Shown here: positions 21,378-32,336 of the stretch, piece by piece
How positions within the stretch are numbered: position 1 is the first letter of the stretch
Layout of the letters: each line of letters starts with the position of its first letter
NCBI RefSeq assembly: GCF_024806835.1
Contig: NZ_JANTYU010000001.1
Span: forward strand, 372,001-436,000
Direction of reading: 5' to 3'
From: Xanthomonas sp. 3793
GTDB lineage: Bacteria; Pseudomonadota; Gammaproteobacteria; Xanthomonadales; Xanthomonadaceae
DNA: 64,000 bases
Program-made: the position numbers and the translations under genes
Notes under the pieces: model-generated
What the model was told of the DNA's origin: nothing
Databases searched by the model: none
Seen by the model: the letters and a program-made list of their open reading frames with translations, nothing else

Positions 21378-23636
21378 ATGATCGCTCTTCTTCAACGGTA
21401 CAACGTCGGCAAGCGCCTGACCTTCGCCTTCGGCACGCTGATCCTGTTGTCGTGCGCGCTAGTGGCCGCCGGCCTGTACACGCTGGCGCAGGCCCGTGAT
21501 CGCATGGACACCGTGGTCAATCGCAACATCACGATCATGCAGTACGCGCAGGACATGACCAATGCCACCTCGGTCATCGCCGTGCAGTTGCGCAATATCG
21601 TGTTGCCGACCACGCAAGAAGACAATCTGCGCTTCTACGCCCTCATCAAGGACCAGCTGAAGCGCTACGAGGACACCCGCCGCAAGCTGTACGAATTCTC
21701 CGCTTCGCCTCAAGCCACCGAGATCCGCAACCGGATCGACCTTGCCAGCGCCCAGGCCCGCAAAACCAACGAAGACGTCGCACAATTGGGCCTGACCGGC
21801 AAGCCTGACGAAGCACTCACGCTGCTGCTGCAAAAGGCCGCACCGGGCACGCAAGAATGGCAGGACGCGTTGACCGAGTATTCGGAGCTGCAGCGTCAGC
21901 GCACCCAGGAAGCCTATGTAGCCACGACCGCAGAAATGGCACGCGGTCGCGCGATGCTGATCGGAGGCGGCCTGGCCGTCGTGCTGTTCAGCGTCCTGCT
22001 GGGCTGGTTGATCACCCGCAGCCTGGTGCGCCCGCTGACCCAGGCCACCCGCGCCGCCGAGGCGATTGCCAATGGCGATCTGGATAACGATGTGCGCACG
22101 CAGTCCAATGACGAAACCGGCCGCCTGTTGCAGGCCATGGACCGCATGCAGAGCCAGGTGCGCAATCTGATCAGCGCGCAGCTGGACATGGCCAAGCGTC
22201 ATGACGCGGGCCAGATCAGCTTCCGCATGGATGCCGGCGCATTCCCCGGCGACTACGGCCGCATGGCCACAGACACCAACGCGCTGGTTGCCGCACACAT
22301 CGCGCTTGAGACGCAGACCATTCACCTGGTGGAGCGTTACGCGATCGGCGACCTGACCGAAGACATGCCGCAATTGCCGGGCGAGAAAGCCGCCATCACC
22401 ACTGCGATGAATCAGGTCAAGGCGAACCTGTCGACGATGAATTCGGAAATCAAGCAGCTGGCGCAAGCCGCTGCAAACGGCGACTTCAGCGCACGCGGCA
22501 ATGCCGAGCAGTTCCAGTACGACTTCCGCATCATGGTGGAAAGCCTCAATCACCTGATGTCCACCGCCGACGGCAATCTGCAGTCGCTCTCCAGCCTGTT
22601 GCAGTCGATCGCTGCCGGCGACCTCACCGCGCGCATGAGTGGACAGTACCAGGGCGTGTTCGCGCAGATGCGCGACGACGCCAACGCCACCGCCGAACAG
22701 CTGGCCAGCATCGTCGGCCGCATCCAGCTGGCCGCCAATGCGATCGGGTCGGCATCGGGCGAGATCGCTTCCGGCAACCAGGATCTGTCGCAGCGCACCG
22801 AGCAACAGGCCGCCAATCTGGAAGAAACCGCCGCCTCGATGGAAGAACTCACCTCCACCGTCAAGCAGAACGCCGAACACGCAAGTCAAGCCAATCAGCT
22901 CGCCATCGGCGCCGCAGCAGTGGCCTCGCAAGGCGGCGACGTGGTGGCCAGGGTGGTCACCACCATGGCCGACATCCAGGGCTCGTCGAAGAAGATCGCC
23001 GAAATCATCAGCGTCATCGACGGCATCGCCTTCCAGACCAATATCCTTGCGTTGAATGCCGCAGTGGAAGCGGCGCGTGCCGGCGAACAGGGCCGCGGCT
23101 TTGCGGTGGTCGCCTCTGAAGTGCGCACCCTGGCCCAGCGTTCGGCCGGTGCGGCGAAAGAGATCAAGCACCTGATCGACGACTCGGTCGACAAGGTCAC
23201 CCAAGGCGCCGGCCTGGTCGACCAGGCCGGCACCACCATGGCCGAGATCGTCGCCAGCGTGCAGCGCGTCACCAACATCATGGGCGAGATTTCTTCCGCT
23301 TCGCAGGAACAGTATTCGGGCATCGAGCAGGTCAACCAGACCGTGACCCAGATGGACGAGACCACCCAGCAGAATGCCGCACTGGTGGAAGAAGCCACCG
23401 CCGCCGCACGTGCGATGGAAGAACAGGCCCAGCAGCTCACCGAAGCGGTGGCCTTGTTCAAGGTTGCCGAGCACAGCGCGGTAACGCGTCAGCTCTCGGC
23501 CATCGCCAAGGCACCGGCCAATGCCCGCTTCGCTGCGCGTCCGGCCGCACGTGCCGGCAGCAGTGCCCCGCCGCGTCGCAGCGTGACCGGCACTTCGGCA
23601 GCAGCGGCCGATACGGGCGATTGGCAGGAGTTCTGA
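21378..23636 (+). CDS. Methyl-accepting chemotaxis protein 9, four-helix-bundle sensor (QLRNxVLPTT subgroup)
   Basis: Receptor of 752 residues, closest in sequence to receptors 7 and 11: [14 protein letters not shown] at the start, then [16 protein letters not shown] in the periplasmic helix bundle. The ATG at 21378 is chosen by alignment to those two; the upstream frame is open but unconvincing. Membrane helices lie at about 14-34 and 194-214. HAMP-like units include [16 protein letters not shown] and [16 protein letters not shown]; the second repeat block reads [17 protein letters not shown], unlike the '[15 protein letters not shown]' common to its neighbours. In the signalling hairpin [13 protein letters not shown] replaces the usual EQSAGIEQ. 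The tail ends in GDWQEF. A strong terminator follows 25 bases after the stop. Confidence 0.93.
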   Translation: MIALLQRYNVGKRLTFAFGTLILLSCALVAAGLYTLAQARDRMDTVVNRNITIMQYAQDMTNATSVIAVQLRNIVLPTTQEDNLRFYALIKDQLKRYEDTRRKLYEFSASPQATEIRNRIDLASAQARKTNEDVAQLGLTGKPDEALTLLLQKAAPGTQEWQDALTEYSELQRQRTQEAYVATTAEMARGRAMLIGGGLAVVLFSVLLGWLITRSLVRPLTQATRAAEAIANGDLDNDVRTQSNDETGRLLQAMDRMQSQVRNLISAQLDMAKRHDAGQISFRMDAGAFPGDYGRMATDTNALVAAHIALETQTIHLVERYAIGDLTEDMPQLPGEKAAITTAMNQVKANLSTMNSEIKQLAQAAANGDFSARGNAEQFQYDFRIMVESLNHLMSTADGNLQSLSSLLQSIAAGDLTARMSGQYQGVFAQMRDDANATAEQLASIVGRIQLAANAIGSASGEIASGNQDLSQRTEQQAANLEETAASMEELTSTVKQNAEHASQANQLAIGAAAVASQGGDVVARVVTTMADIQGSSKKIAEIISVIDGIAFQTNILALNAAVEAARAGEQGRGFAVVASEVRTLAQRSAGAAKEIKHLIDDSVDKVTQGAGLVDQAGTTMAEIVASVQRVTNIMGEISSASQEQYSGIEQVNQTVTQMDETTQQNAALVEEATAAARAMEEQAQQLTEAVALFKVAEHSAVTRQLSAIAKAPANARFAARPAARAGSSAPPRRSVTGTSAAAADTGDWQEF

Positions 23637-23660
23637 GTCACGCATGAGGTGTCGCCCGAA

Positions 23661-23691
23661 GGCCGCTTTCCGCGAGGAAAGCGGCCTTTTT
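23661..23691 (+). terminator. Intrinsic terminator after receptor 9
   Basis: Perfect 11-base arms GGCCGCTTTCC / GGAAAGCGGCC around a GCGA tetraloop, then five T residues. Confidence 0.92.
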
Positions 23692-24183
23692 GCGTTACGC
23701 CGATCGATCAGACACCACAGCGCGCTGCAGTACCGCGTAGCGCCCAGCGGCAGCCACCCGCCACCGCACTGGAACACACCGATGGCGCTGCGGCCGGCGA
23801 CCATTGCAGCCGGCTTGATAGCCACATCGCTGTAATGTTTCGCCTCACACGCGCGTCCGAACGTTCCTATATGCGTATTCACAATGCGATGACATAGTGC
23901 GTCTGCGTCACCATTCGTCATCGCGATCCATCTCGATGCAGACGCGTGCCGCTTCGGCACGCATCGAAGGGTCCGGCACGGCGTCTGCGTGATACACGGA
24001 TCACCACTGCCGGAACGCCGCTGGGGAGCGGCGTCCCGCACCTGCCAGCGCACGACGTAACGCCATGCACCTGCTGTCAGCGCCGCTGCCTGCTGCATCG
24101 CAACGGGTGCAGACAATTGGTGCGGCAGCGGGCGATCGCCACACCTTCGGTAGTCACTTCATTCCGTTTAAAAGGGCAAAGCA
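23692..24183. other. Intergenic region upstream of receptor 10, no clear content
   Basis: About 490 bases with no convincing reading frame. No sigma-28 pattern of the kind seen before the other receptors could be found. A purine-rich AAAAGGG lies 7-13 bases before the receptor 10 start and is its likely ribosome binding site. A GG-N10-GC match resembling a sigma-54 site occurs near 23973-23989 but is too weak to call. Confidence 0.5.
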
Positions 24184-26424
24184 ATGAAACAGCGAAGTCT
24201 GTCGACACAACTCGTGTTCGGCTTTGGTGCGGTCATCATCGTGCTGTTGATCGTCGCCACGGTCGGGCTGCGCGGACAGTCCAGCCTGTCTCAGGCGGTC
24301 GCATTGAACGACCACACTTACCAGGTCATCGCGACCGGTCGTGCGATGTCCATCGCCAGCATCAATATCGAAACCGGCGCGCGCGGCTATCTGCTTTCAG
24401 GCAACGAAGCGAATCTGACGCCCTACAAGAACGGGATGGCGCAGTTCGACAAAGAATTCGATCACGCCAGACAGCTGACCGCCGACAATCCGGTTCAGCA
24501 GCAGCGGCTGGCGGCCCTGCATGCGGCCTACGTCGAATTTATCGGCCACGAAGAACGCTTGACCGCGCTGCGCCGCAGTGGCGCGGCGTTGCCCGACGTG
24601 CTGGCGCAGTTCAGCGCCGGCCACGAACGCGCCGCAATGAACAAGATCCGCACCCTGCTCACCGAGTTCGAGGCCCAGGAAAGCGGGCTGCTCGACAAGC
24701 GCAGTACGGCACTGGCCGCCGCCAAGATCCGCAGCACCTGGTCGATGCTGATCGGCAGCGGCGTTGCGATCGTGGTCGCAATAGCTACCTGCTGGCTGAT
24801 TCGCCGTCGTCTGATGAGCCGCTTGAGCGAGGCATCGACGATCGCCGATGCGATCGCGGCAGGTCGGTTGTCGGTCGCAGTGGATACCACCGGTACCGAC
24901 GAAACCGGCCGGCTACTGCACAGCATGGGCAAGATGCAGGCGCAGTTGCAGGCGGTGTCGCAGGCACAGCAGGAAATGGCGCGACGGCACGACCTGGGTG
25001 AGCTGAGCTACCGCATGGACGAGCAGGCATTTCCCGGCGATTACGGCGTCATGGTGCGTGACAGCAACGCACTGGTCGCCTCGCATATCGCAGTCAACAT
25101 GCGGCTGGCCCAGATCATGAGCCGCTATGCCATCGGCGACCTGTCCGACGACATGGAGACGTTGCCTGGCGAAAAAGCCGTCTTGAGCGAGACCATGGCC
25201 CAGGTCAAGCGCAACCTGTCGGCGATGAATCGCGAGATCAAACATCTGGCGCAATCTGCCGCTGCCGGCGACTTCAGCGCCCGCGGCGACGCCGAACGTT
25301 TCCAATACGACTTCCGCGTCATGATCGACAGCCTCAACCAGCTGATGGCCACCGCCGACGGAAATCTGCAAGCGTTGTCCACGTTGCTGCAGTCGATTGC
25401 CGCGGGCGACCTCACTGCCCGCATGACCGGCCAGTCCCAGGGCGTGTTCGCGCAGATGCGCGACGATGCCAACGGCACTGCCGAGCGCCTGGCCGATATC
25501 GTCGGGCGGATCCACACTGCCGCCGATGCCATTGGCCTGGCCTCCGGCGAAATCGCCGCCGGCAACCAGGATCTGTCGCAGCGCACCGAACAGCAGGCCG
25601 CCAATCTGGAAGAAACCGCCGCTTCGATGGAAGAGCTGACCTCCACCGTCAAGCAAAATGCCGAACATGCGCGCCAGGCCAACCAGTTGGCGATCGGAGC
25701 GGCATCGGTCGCCTCGCAGGGTGGTCAGGTGGTCGCGCGGGTGGTCACCACCATGTCCGATATCCAGACCTCCTCCAAGAAGATCGCCGAGATCATCAGC
25801 GTCATCGACGGCATTTCGTTCCAGACCAATATCCTGGCCTTGAATGCCGCGGTGGAAGCGGCACGTGCCGGCGAACAGGGACGCGGTTTTGCCGTCGTCG
25901 CCTCCGAAGTGCGCACCCTCGCCCAGCGCTCTGCCGGTGCTGCGAAAGAGATCAAGCAGCTGATCGACGACTCGGTCGGCAATGTCGCGCAAGGCGCTGC
26001 ACTGGTCGATCAGGCGGGAACGACCATGGCCGAGATCGTGGCCAGCGTGCAGCGCGTCACCGACATCATGGGCGAGATCTCCGCTGCCTCGCAGGAGCAA
26101 TCGACAGGGATCGAACAGGTCAACCAGACCGTGACCCAGATGGACGAAACCACCCAGCAGAATGCCGCACTGGTGGAAGAAGCCACCGCCGCCGCACGCG
26201 CGATGGAAGACCAGGCCCAGCAGCTGACCCAGACCGTGTCGCTGTTCAAGTTGTCCGACAGCCAGCCGTCCGCGCGTCGAATGGCAGCCTTGGCCACCGC
26301 CGCCCTGTCTGCGTCTCCCAAAGCGTCGGCATCGGCGTCGGTCAAGCGTGCGCCTGCACGTCCGCACAGTGCACGGACCGTCGCTGCCACGGCCGGGGCG
26401 GCCTTGGATTGGCAGGAGTTCTGA
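24184..26424 (+). CDS. Methyl-accepting chemotaxis protein 10, CHASE3-type sensor
   Basis: Receptor of 746 residues. Between membrane helices at about 12-30 and 184-202 lies a helical domain of CHASE3 type, recognisable from [20 protein letters not shown] and the following [25 protein letters not shown]3 domains occur in many sensor kinases and receptors, ligands mostly unknown. HAMP-like units follow ([40 protein letters not shown]). The signalling tip reads IDGISFQTN rather than IDGIAFQTN, a change shared only with receptor 11. The tail is Ala/Ser-rich and ends in LDWQEF. Its start is well supported by AAAAGGG upstream. It is one of two full-length receptors for which no sigma-28 promoter was found. 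Confidence 0.92.
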   Translation: MKQRSLSTQLVFGFGAVIIVLLIVATVGLRGQSSLSQAVALNDHTYQVIATGRAMSIASINIETGARGYLLSGNEANLTPYKNGMAQFDKEFDHARQLTADNPVQQQRLAALHAAYVEFIGHEERLTALRRSGAALPDVLAQFSAGHERAAMNKIRTLLTEFEAQESGLLDKRSTALAAAKIRSTWSMLIGSGVAIVVAIATCWLIRRRLMSRLSEASTIADAIAAGRLSVAVDTTGTDETGRLLHSMGKMQAQLQAVSQAQQEMARRHDLGELSYRMDEQAFPGDYGVMVRDSNALVASHIAVNMRLAQIMSRYAIGDLSDDMETLPGEKAVLSETMAQVKRNLSAMNREIKHLAQSAAAGDFSARGDAERFQYDFRVMIDSLNQLMATADGNLQALSTLLQSIAAGDLTARMTGQSQGVFAQMRDDANGTAERLADIVGRIHTAADAIGLASGEIAAGNQDLSQRTEQQAANLEETAASMEELTSTVKQNAEHARQANQLAIGAASVASQGGQVVARVVTTMSDIQTSSKKIAEIISVIDGISFQTNILALNAAVEAARAGEQGRGFAVVASEVRTLAQRSAGAAKEIKQLIDDSVGNVAQGAALVDQAGTTMAEIVASVQRVTDIMGEISAASQEQSTGIEQVNQTVTQMDETTQQNAALVEEATAAARAMEDQAQQLTQTVSLFKLSDSQPSARRMAALATAALSASPKASASASVKRAPARPHSARTVAATAGAALDWQEF

Positions 26425-26463
26425 CACCTGGATGTAGCGCATCCGCGCTGCACGACTCTTGCG

Positions 26464-26497
26464 GGACCGCTTTTGCGAGAAAGCGGTCCTTTTTTTT
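26464..26497 (+). terminator. Intrinsic terminator after receptor 10
   Basis: GGACCGCTTTT / GAAAGCGGTCC around a GCGA tetraloop, with one wobble pair, followed by eight T residues. The next 430 bases, up to the promoter at 26926, hold no recognisable gene or signal. Confidence 0.92.
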
Positions 26498-26925
26498 GGC
26501 TAGCACCCGATCCGGGCGCATGCAGCAATTGCGAATACACCCGGGCGATGCGGGCCCCCCTCTGCAAGACGCGCGCGGTGCATGCCACATCGACTGTGGC
26601 GATTGCACCGTCGCCGCATGCGCGGGCCTGGCGACGTGTGCGCCCTCTCGACAAGAGGCTCATGACGGCACCGACTCTGCGGTGCCGTTTTGCATTACGC
26701 AGCATGAGCTGCCGCATCCATTCAATCGCGCTATCGCGTGCACTGTCATCCGCGTGAAGTCGCCTTTCACGGCCGGACGCCGTGCACGCCTAAATCGCAG
26801 TAAAAATGGTCATTCCCGATCTTGCTTTCAGAAAATTCCCGACACCCGGGCACCGATTCCCTACAGGTTCTTCATGCCCCGATCACGTGCCTGAGACCTG
26901 GCTTTACCAGCCTGACCGGACCACC

Positions 26926-26952
26926 TCAATGCGACCCCGACAGCGCCGTTAC
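26926..26952 (+). promoter_or_regulatory. Sigma-28 (FliA) promoter of receptor 11
   Basis: TCAA, 15 bases, then GCCGTTAC (six of eight -10 positions), 100 bases before the ATG. Confidence 0.65.
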
Positions 26953-27052
26953 TTCAGCGATGCAACACACCGGGCATGACCTGCGGACGGCACCGCTCCA
27001 GCGCTGCCCTGCAACGCATGCCCATCACGATCACATCAGCTCAGGCCACTCC

Positions 27053-29311
27053 ATGAATTCCTTCCTGCACCGCTTCAACGTCGGCAAGCGCCTCGCGCTG
27101 GCCTTTGGCGTTTTGATCCTTCTCTCCTGCGCGCTGGTGGCCGCCGGCCTGTTGACGCTCAGCCAGGCACGCGAGCGCCTGGACACCATCGTCAAGCGCA
27201 ACATGGCGATGATCCAGTACGCCACCGACATGCTGGATGCCAATGCCACCATCTCATTGAACCTGCGCAACATCGTGCTGCCCACCACCGCCGAGCAGAA
27301 CCGGCAGTTCGCTGAAGTGATCGATGCCCAGCGCATCCGCTACAAGGAGCTACGCGAAAAGCTCTATGCGTTTCCCGCCGATGCGCACGACCAGCAACTG
27401 CGCAACGCACTGGACCAGACCCGCGAACAGGCGCTGGCGCACAATCAGCAGGTCCGCGAGCTGGGCATGGCCGGCAAGGTCGACCAGGCCATGCCGGTCC
27501 TGCTCGAACGCGCCGCGCCGGCCACCCAGCGCTGGCAGGATGCGATCCGCACCTACTCGCAGGCGCAACGCGAGAGCAGCCAGCTGGCCTATGAACAGGC
27601 CAGTGCCTCGATGGCGCGTGGCCGCAGCATGCTGATCGGCGGCGGCGTCGCGGTGGTGCTGCTGAGTGCCCTGCTGGCCTGGATGATCACCCGCAGCCTC
27701 ACCGGTCCGTTGAACCGCGCCACCCGCGCCGCCGAGGCGATTGCCGACGGCAGGCTCGATAACGCAGTGCACAGCGACGCCAGCGACGAAACCGGCCGCC
27801 TGCTGCAGGCGATGGACAAGATGCAATCGCAGGTGCGCAATCTGATCACCGGCCAGCTGGACATGGCCAAGCGCCACGACAGCGGCCAGATCAGCTTCCG
27901 CATGGAGGCCGGCGCATTCCCGGGCGACTATGGCCGCATGGCCAGCGACACCAATGCCCTGGTCGACAGCCACGTCCAGCTCACGCAGCGCCTGGCGCAG
28001 ATCATGGGGCGCTATGCGATCGGCGACCTCAGCCAGGACATGGATGCGCTGCCCGGCGAAAAAGCCATGCTGACCGACACCATGGCGCAGGTGAAAACGA
28101 ACCTGGCGTCGATGAACCAGCAGATCAAGCAGCTGGCCCAGGCCGCGGCCAACGGCGATTTCGGCGCACGCGGCGATGCGGCGCAGTTCCAGTTCGATTT
28201 CCGCGTCATGGTCGAGAGCCTCAATCAGTTGATGGCCACTGCCGATGGCAGCCTGCAGTCGCTATCGGGCATCTTGCGCGCTATCGCCGCAGGCGACCTG
28301 ACCGCGCGCATGGACGGCGATTTCAGGGGCGTATTCGCACAGATGCGCGACGACGCCAACGCCACCGCCACCCAGCTGGCCGGTATCGTCGGGCACATCC
28401 AGCACTCGGCGACCTCGATCAATGCCGCCGCCAGCGAGATCGCAACGGGTAATCAGGACCTGTCGCAGCGCACCGAACAGCAGGCGGCCAACCTGGAAGA
28501 AACCGCCGCCTCGATGGAAGAGCTCACCTCCACCGTCAAGCAGAACGCCGAAAGCGCACGCCAGGCCAATCAGCTCGCCATCGGCGCCGCCAACGTGGCT
28601 TCGCAGGGCGGCGAAGTGGTCAGCAAGGTGGTCGACACCATGAGCGGCATCGAGGCTTCGTCCAAGCGCATCGCCGACATCATCAGCGTCATCGACGGCA
28701 TCTCGTTCCAGACCAACATCCTGGCCTTGAATGCCGCCGTGGAAGCGGCGCGTGCCGGCGACCAGGGCCGTGGTTTTGCGGTGGTCGCCTCCGAGGTGCG
28801 TACGCTGGCACAGCGTTCGTCTGCCGCGGCCAAGGAGATCAAGAGCCTGATCGACGACTCGGTGCAGCGCGTGGCCGACGGCTCGCAACTGGTGGACCAG
28901 GCCGGCAAGACCATGGCCGAGATCGTCGCCAGCGTGCAGCGCGTCACCAACATCATGGGCGAGATTTCCGCCGCCTCGCAGGAACAGTCGGCCGGCATCG
29001 AGCAGGTCAACCAGACCGTCACCCACATGGACGAAGCCACCCAGCAAAACGCAGCGCTGGTGGAAGAAGCCACCGCCGCCGCCCGCGCGATGGAAGAACA
29101 GGCCCAGCAGCTCACCGAGGCGGTGGCCGTGTTCAAGATCGCCGAGCAAGGCCCGGCTGCACGTCAGCCGTCATCGATGGTCGGTGCGCCGGTCAATGCG
29201 CGCTTCGCTGCACGCCCGGCCGTCGCTGCCGCCAGCATCGCAGCGCCACGGCGCAGCGCCATCGGCGCGGCCACCGCGGCGGCCGGGCCGAACGACTGGC
29301 AGGAGTTCTAA
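27053..29311 (+). CDS. Methyl-accepting chemotaxis protein 11, four-helix-bundle sensor (QLRNxVLPTT subgroup)
   Basis: Receptor of 752 residues, sister to receptors 7 and 9: it starts [14 protein letters not shown] and has [17 protein letters not shown] in the periplasmic bundle. The ATG at 27053 is chosen by that alignment. Membrane helices lie at about 14-34 and 194-214. The HAMP-like stack includes [24 protein letters not shown] and [16 protein letters not shown]. The signalling region has [18 protein letters not shown] and AGDQGRGF, two small departures from the array consensus; the first sits next to the CheA/CheW contact tip. The tail ends in NDWQEF. Followed by a terminator with ten T residues. 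Confidence 0.93.
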   Translation: MNSFLHRFNVGKRLALAFGVLILLSCALVAAGLLTLSQARERLDTIVKRNMAMIQYATDMLDANATISLNLRNIVLPTTAEQNRQFAEVIDAQRIRYKELREKLYAFPADAHDQQLRNALDQTREQALAHNQQVRELGMAGKVDQAMPVLLERAAPATQRWQDAIRTYSQAQRESSQLAYEQASASMARGRSMLIGGGVAVVLLSALLAWMITRSLTGPLNRATRAAEAIADGRLDNAVHSDASDETGRLLQAMDKMQSQVRNLITGQLDMAKRHDSGQISFRMEAGAFPGDYGRMASDTNALVDSHVQLTQRLAQIMGRYAIGDLSQDMDALPGEKAMLTDTMAQVKTNLASMNQQIKQLAQAAANGDFGARGDAAQFQFDFRVMVESLNQLMATADGSLQSLSGILRAIAAGDLTARMDGDFRGVFAQMRDDANATATQLAGIVGHIQHSATSINAAASEIATGNQDLSQRTEQQAANLEETAASMEELTSTVKQNAESARQANQLAIGAANVASQGGEVVSKVVDTMSGIEASSKRIADIISVIDGISFQTNILALNAAVEAARAGDQGRGFAVVASEVRTLAQRSSAAAKEIKSLIDDSVQRVADGSQLVDQAGKTMAEIVASVQRVTNIMGEISAASQEQSAGIEQVNQTVTHMDEATQQNAALVEEATAAARAMEEQAQQLTEAVAVFKIAEQGPAARQPSSMVGAPVNARFAARPAVAAASIAAPRRSAIGAATAAAGPNDWQEF

Positions 29312-29393
29312 GACACACGCCGCACCCCGCAACACACGCAGCATCAAAGAACAGCATTCGAGAGTAGTTTGATTCGTGGTCAACGAATCTTGA

Positions 29394-29433
29394 GGGTCGC
29401 TTCCTTGCGAGGAGAAGCGGCCCTTTTTTTTTT
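29394..29433 (+). terminator. Intrinsic terminator after receptor 11
   Basis: GGGTCGCTTC / GAAGCGGCCC stem with one wobble pair, a loop containing TTGCGA, then ten T residues. Related in sequence to the terminators after receptors 9 and 10. Confidence 0.9.
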
Positions 29434-29586
29434 CTGCGGTGGTGTTGCGACATCAGCCGCTAAACATGCTGGAACGCTGACGATCCGATCCACCAGAAAT
29501 CACCAATCTTTAACAATTTGCGACATGGCGTACAGGGGTCACCACCAAGCGAACGCGACAATTTATGCTCAATTCAACATAAAACA

Positions 29587-29613
29587 TCAATTTTGAGCAT
29601 AGACGGCCGCTAT
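29587..29613 (+). promoter_or_regulatory. Sigma-28 (FliA) promoter of receptor 12
   Basis: TCAA, 15 bases, then GCCGCTAT, 48 bases before the ATG, in an AT-richer part of the 350-base gap. Confidence 0.68.
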
Positions 29614-29661
29614 GGACTTCACGCATCCGTAACGCCCTCCCCCGGGCAAGGTCGATTCCTC

Positions 29662-32334
29662 ATGCATTCCTTCAACCGACTTTCGGTCGGCACCCGGCTT
29701 TCCGCGCTGTTGACCCTGGTCATTGCCATCTCGCTGGGCCTGCTGGCCCTGACCATCTACCGCCAGTCCGCCGGCGACATCGAATCCCAGGTCAAGGCCG
29801 AGCTGCGCTCCAGCACCCGGCTGATGCAGCAGTCGGTGGCGATGTACGACGTCACCCTGACCGAAGGCACCGAGCGTCTGGGCAGCGTCTTCGACGACAT
29901 GCTGCCGCGCGGCGCACGCGAACTGGATACCGCCAGCACCGTGACCATCGGTGAGCAGAACACGCCCACGCTGCGTTCCGGCACGCAGGCGCTGAACCTC
30001 AATTTCGATGCGGTGGATCGCTTCGCGCAGGCCACCGGCGGCGTTGCGACCATCTTCGCGCGCACCGGCGATGACTTCGTGCGCATCACCACCTCGCTGC
30101 GCAACAAGCAGAACGAGCGCGTGATCGGCACCCTGCTCGATCGCAAGGGCAAGGCCTATGCCGCACTGTCCGCAGGCAAGCCCTTCACCGGCCAGGCGCA
30201 GTTGTTCGGCGACCAGTACATGACCTACTACGCGCCGCTGCGCAACGCTGCCGGCGAGGTGATCGGCGCGCTGTTCGTCGGCCGCAATTACACCCAGGGC
30301 CTGGCCGCGCTCAAGGCCCAGGTCAGCACCACCAGGCTGGGACAGGACGGCTACTTCGTCATCGCCGACATGGCGCCGGGCGAGCACCAGGGCCAGATCA
30401 TCGCCGCACCGCCGGGGACGCCGGCGACATTGTCGGCACTGGTGCCGGCCGATCAGCAAGCTGCCTTGCAGTCGGTGCTGGACGGCAAGCAAGCCAGCGC
30501 CAACCTGCAGCTGCGCGATGCCAAGGGCAACGCGCAGGCCTACGAAGTCACCGCACAACGCTATGCGCCGTGGCAGTGGGCGGTGATCGGCACCCAGCCG
30601 CGCAGCGCCATCGACGGACCGCTGGACGAGCTGATGGGCAGCATGCTGCTGTTCTCGCTGGTGGTACTGGCGCTGTGCATCGCGGTGGTGTTCATCGCCG
30701 CACGCAAGATGGTGACCCGCCCGCTGCTTGCAGTGGAACGTGTACTCGGCGATGTCGCCGCCGGCCGCCTGGACAACCCCATCGAGATCGATCGCCACGA
30801 CGAACTCGGCCGCCTGCTGCTCAACGCCCGCACCATGCGCGACGACCTGCGCGCGCGGCTGGAACGCGATCACCTGATCGCCAGCGAAGCGCTGCGCGTG
30901 CGCACCGCGCTGGACGATGTCAGCACCAACGTGATGATCGCCGACGCCGAGCGCCGCATCATCTACGTCAATCGCCCGCTGCAGCGCATGCTCAAGAGCG
31001 TGCAGGACGAGTTACGCCGCGACCTGCCCCACTTCGACGCCGATGCGCTGATCAATGCCAGCATCGACCAGTTCCACCGCAAGCCCGAGCATCAGGCACG
31101 CATGCTCGATCAGCTCACCAGCACGCACATCGCGCAGATCCATGTCGGCGGCCGCACCATGCGATTGGTGGTCAGCCCGGTACTGGGCGCCGCCGGTGAG
31201 CGCATGGGGTTTGTGGTCGAGTGGGCCGACCGCACCCAGGAGGTGCAGGTGGAAGAAGAAGTCGCACGCATCGTGCAGGCGGCCGCCATCGGCGACCTGA
31301 GCGGGCGCGTCAGCCTTGATGGCAAGCAGGGCTTCCTGCTGCTGCTCGCCCAGCAGCTCAACGCGCTACTGGACAACAACGCCGACGGCCTGTCACGCGT
31401 GTCCGCGCTGCTGTCGTCGTTGTCGCAGGGCGACCTCACCGCACGCATGGACGGCGATCTGCAAGGCGTGTTCGCCACCATCCGCGACGATGCCAACGCC
31501 ACCGCCGACCAGCTGGCCGGAATCGTACGCCGCATCAAGGATTCGTCGCTGGCGATCAACTCGGCTGCCACCGAGATCGCCACCGGCAATGGCGACCTGT
31601 CGCGGCGCACCGAGCAACAGGCCGCCGCGCTGGAAGAGACCGCCGCATCGATGGAAGAGCTCACCGCCACCGTCAAGCAGAACGCCGACAACGCCGACCA
31701 GGCCAACCGCCTGGTGCTCGATGCCGCCGGCGTTGCCGCCAAGGGTGGCGATGTGGTCGGCCGTGTGGTCACCACCATGGCCGACATCGACGCTTCGTCC
31801 AAGAAGATCGCCGAGATCATTTCCGTCATCGACGGCATTGCCTTCCAGACCAATATCCTGGCGTTGAACGCGGCGGTGGAAGCGGCACGTGCCGGCGAGC
31901 AGGGCCGCGGTTTTGCCGTGGTGGCCTCGGAGGTGCGCACACTGGCGCAGCGCTCGGCCGGCGCGGCCAAGGAGATCAAGCACCTGATCGAAGACTCGGT
32001 GACCCGCATCGGCAACGGCGCCGCACTGGCATCGGAGGCCGGCAGCACTATGCAGCAGGTGGTCGGCTCGGTCCAGCGCGTCACCGACATCATGGGCGAG
32101 ATCACCAGCGCCTCGCGCGAGCAGGCCGCCGGCATCACCCAGGTCAACCAGACCGTCACCCAGATGGACGAAACCACCCAGCAGAACGCAGCGCTGGTGG
32201 AAGAAGCCACCGCTGCGGCACGCGCGATGGAAGACCAGGCCGCGCAGCTGGTAGACGCCGTGGCGGTGTTCCGCCTGGAGCCGCAGGACCGCTTGAGCAC
32301 CCTGCTGGCCAGCGCACGCCACGCCTACAGCTGA
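29662..32334 (+). CDS. Methyl-accepting chemotaxis protein 12, Cache3-Cache2 sensor with PAS domain, no CheR pentapeptide
   Basis: Receptor of 890 residues and the last of the array. The first membrane helix is at about 12-32. The roughly 290-residue periplasmic part is of Cache3-Cache2 fusion type: [20 protein letters not shown], then [13 protein letters not shown], then [20 protein letters not shown] and a second module beginning [13 protein letters not shown]. The second membrane helix is at about 330-352. After HAMP comes a PAS domain ([44 protein letters not shown]), then two HAMP-like units and the signalling hairpin, where [16 protein letters not shown] and [16 protein letters not shown] are unusual. 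The C-terminus is [10 protein letters not shown], with no linker or WxxF tether. The ATG at 29662 gives a normal lead into the first helix. Confidence 0.93.
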   Translation: MHSFNRLSVGTRLSALLTLVIAISLGLLALTIYRQSAGDIESQVKAELRSSTRLMQQSVAMYDVTLTEGTERLGSVFDDMLPRGARELDTASTVTIGEQNTPTLRSGTQALNLNFDAVDRFAQATGGVATIFARTGDDFVRITTSLRNKQNERVIGTLLDRKGKAYAALSAGKPFTGQAQLFGDQYMTYYAPLRNAAGEVIGALFVGRNYTQGLAALKAQVSTTRLGQDGYFVIADMAPGEHQGQIIAAPPGTPATLSALVPADQQAALQSVLDGKQASANLQLRDAKGNAQAYEVTAQRYAPWQWAVIGTQPRSAIDGPLDELMGSMLLFSLVVLALCIAVVFIAARKMVTRPLLAVERVLGDVAAGRLDNPIEIDRHDELGRLLLNARTMRDDLRARLERDHLIASEALRVRTALDDVSTNVMIADAERRIIYVNRPLQRMLKSVQDELRRDLPHFDADALINASIDQFHRKPEHQARMLDQLTSTHIAQIHVGGRTMRLVVSPVLGAAGERMGFVVEWADRTQEVQVEEEVARIVQAAAIGDLSGRVSLDGKQGFLLLLAQQLNALLDNNADGLSRVSALLSSLSQGDLTARMDGDLQGVFATIRDDANATADQLAGIVRRIKDSSLAINSAATEIATGNGDLSRRTEQQAAALEETAASMEELTATVKQNADNADQANRLVLDAAGVAAKGGDVVGRVVTTMADIDASSKKIAEIISVIDGIAFQTNILALNAAVEAARAGEQGRGFAVVASEVRTLAQRSAGAAKEIKHLIEDSVTRIGNGAALASEAGSTMQQVVGSVQRVTDIMGEITSASREQAAGITQVNQTVTQMDETTQQNAALVEEATAAARAMEDQAAQLVDAVAVFRLEPQDRLSTLLASARHAYS

Positions 32335-32336
32335 GG

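Noticed and set aside
23973..23989. Possible sigma-54 site (GG-N10-GC) before receptor 10
   Set aside because: Only part of the consensus matches, the -12 element is poor, it is almost 200 bases from the start, and such matches occur by chance in GC-rich DNA.
24146..24153. TTCGGTAG as a sigma-28 -10 box for receptor 10
   Set aside because: The sequence 15 bases upstream is AGCG, with no resemblance to TAAA or TCAA.
26409..26894. 161-residue open frame between receptors 10 and 11
   Set aside because: It runs through the receptor 10 terminator, has no recognisable domain or ribosome binding site, and has an atypical residue mix.
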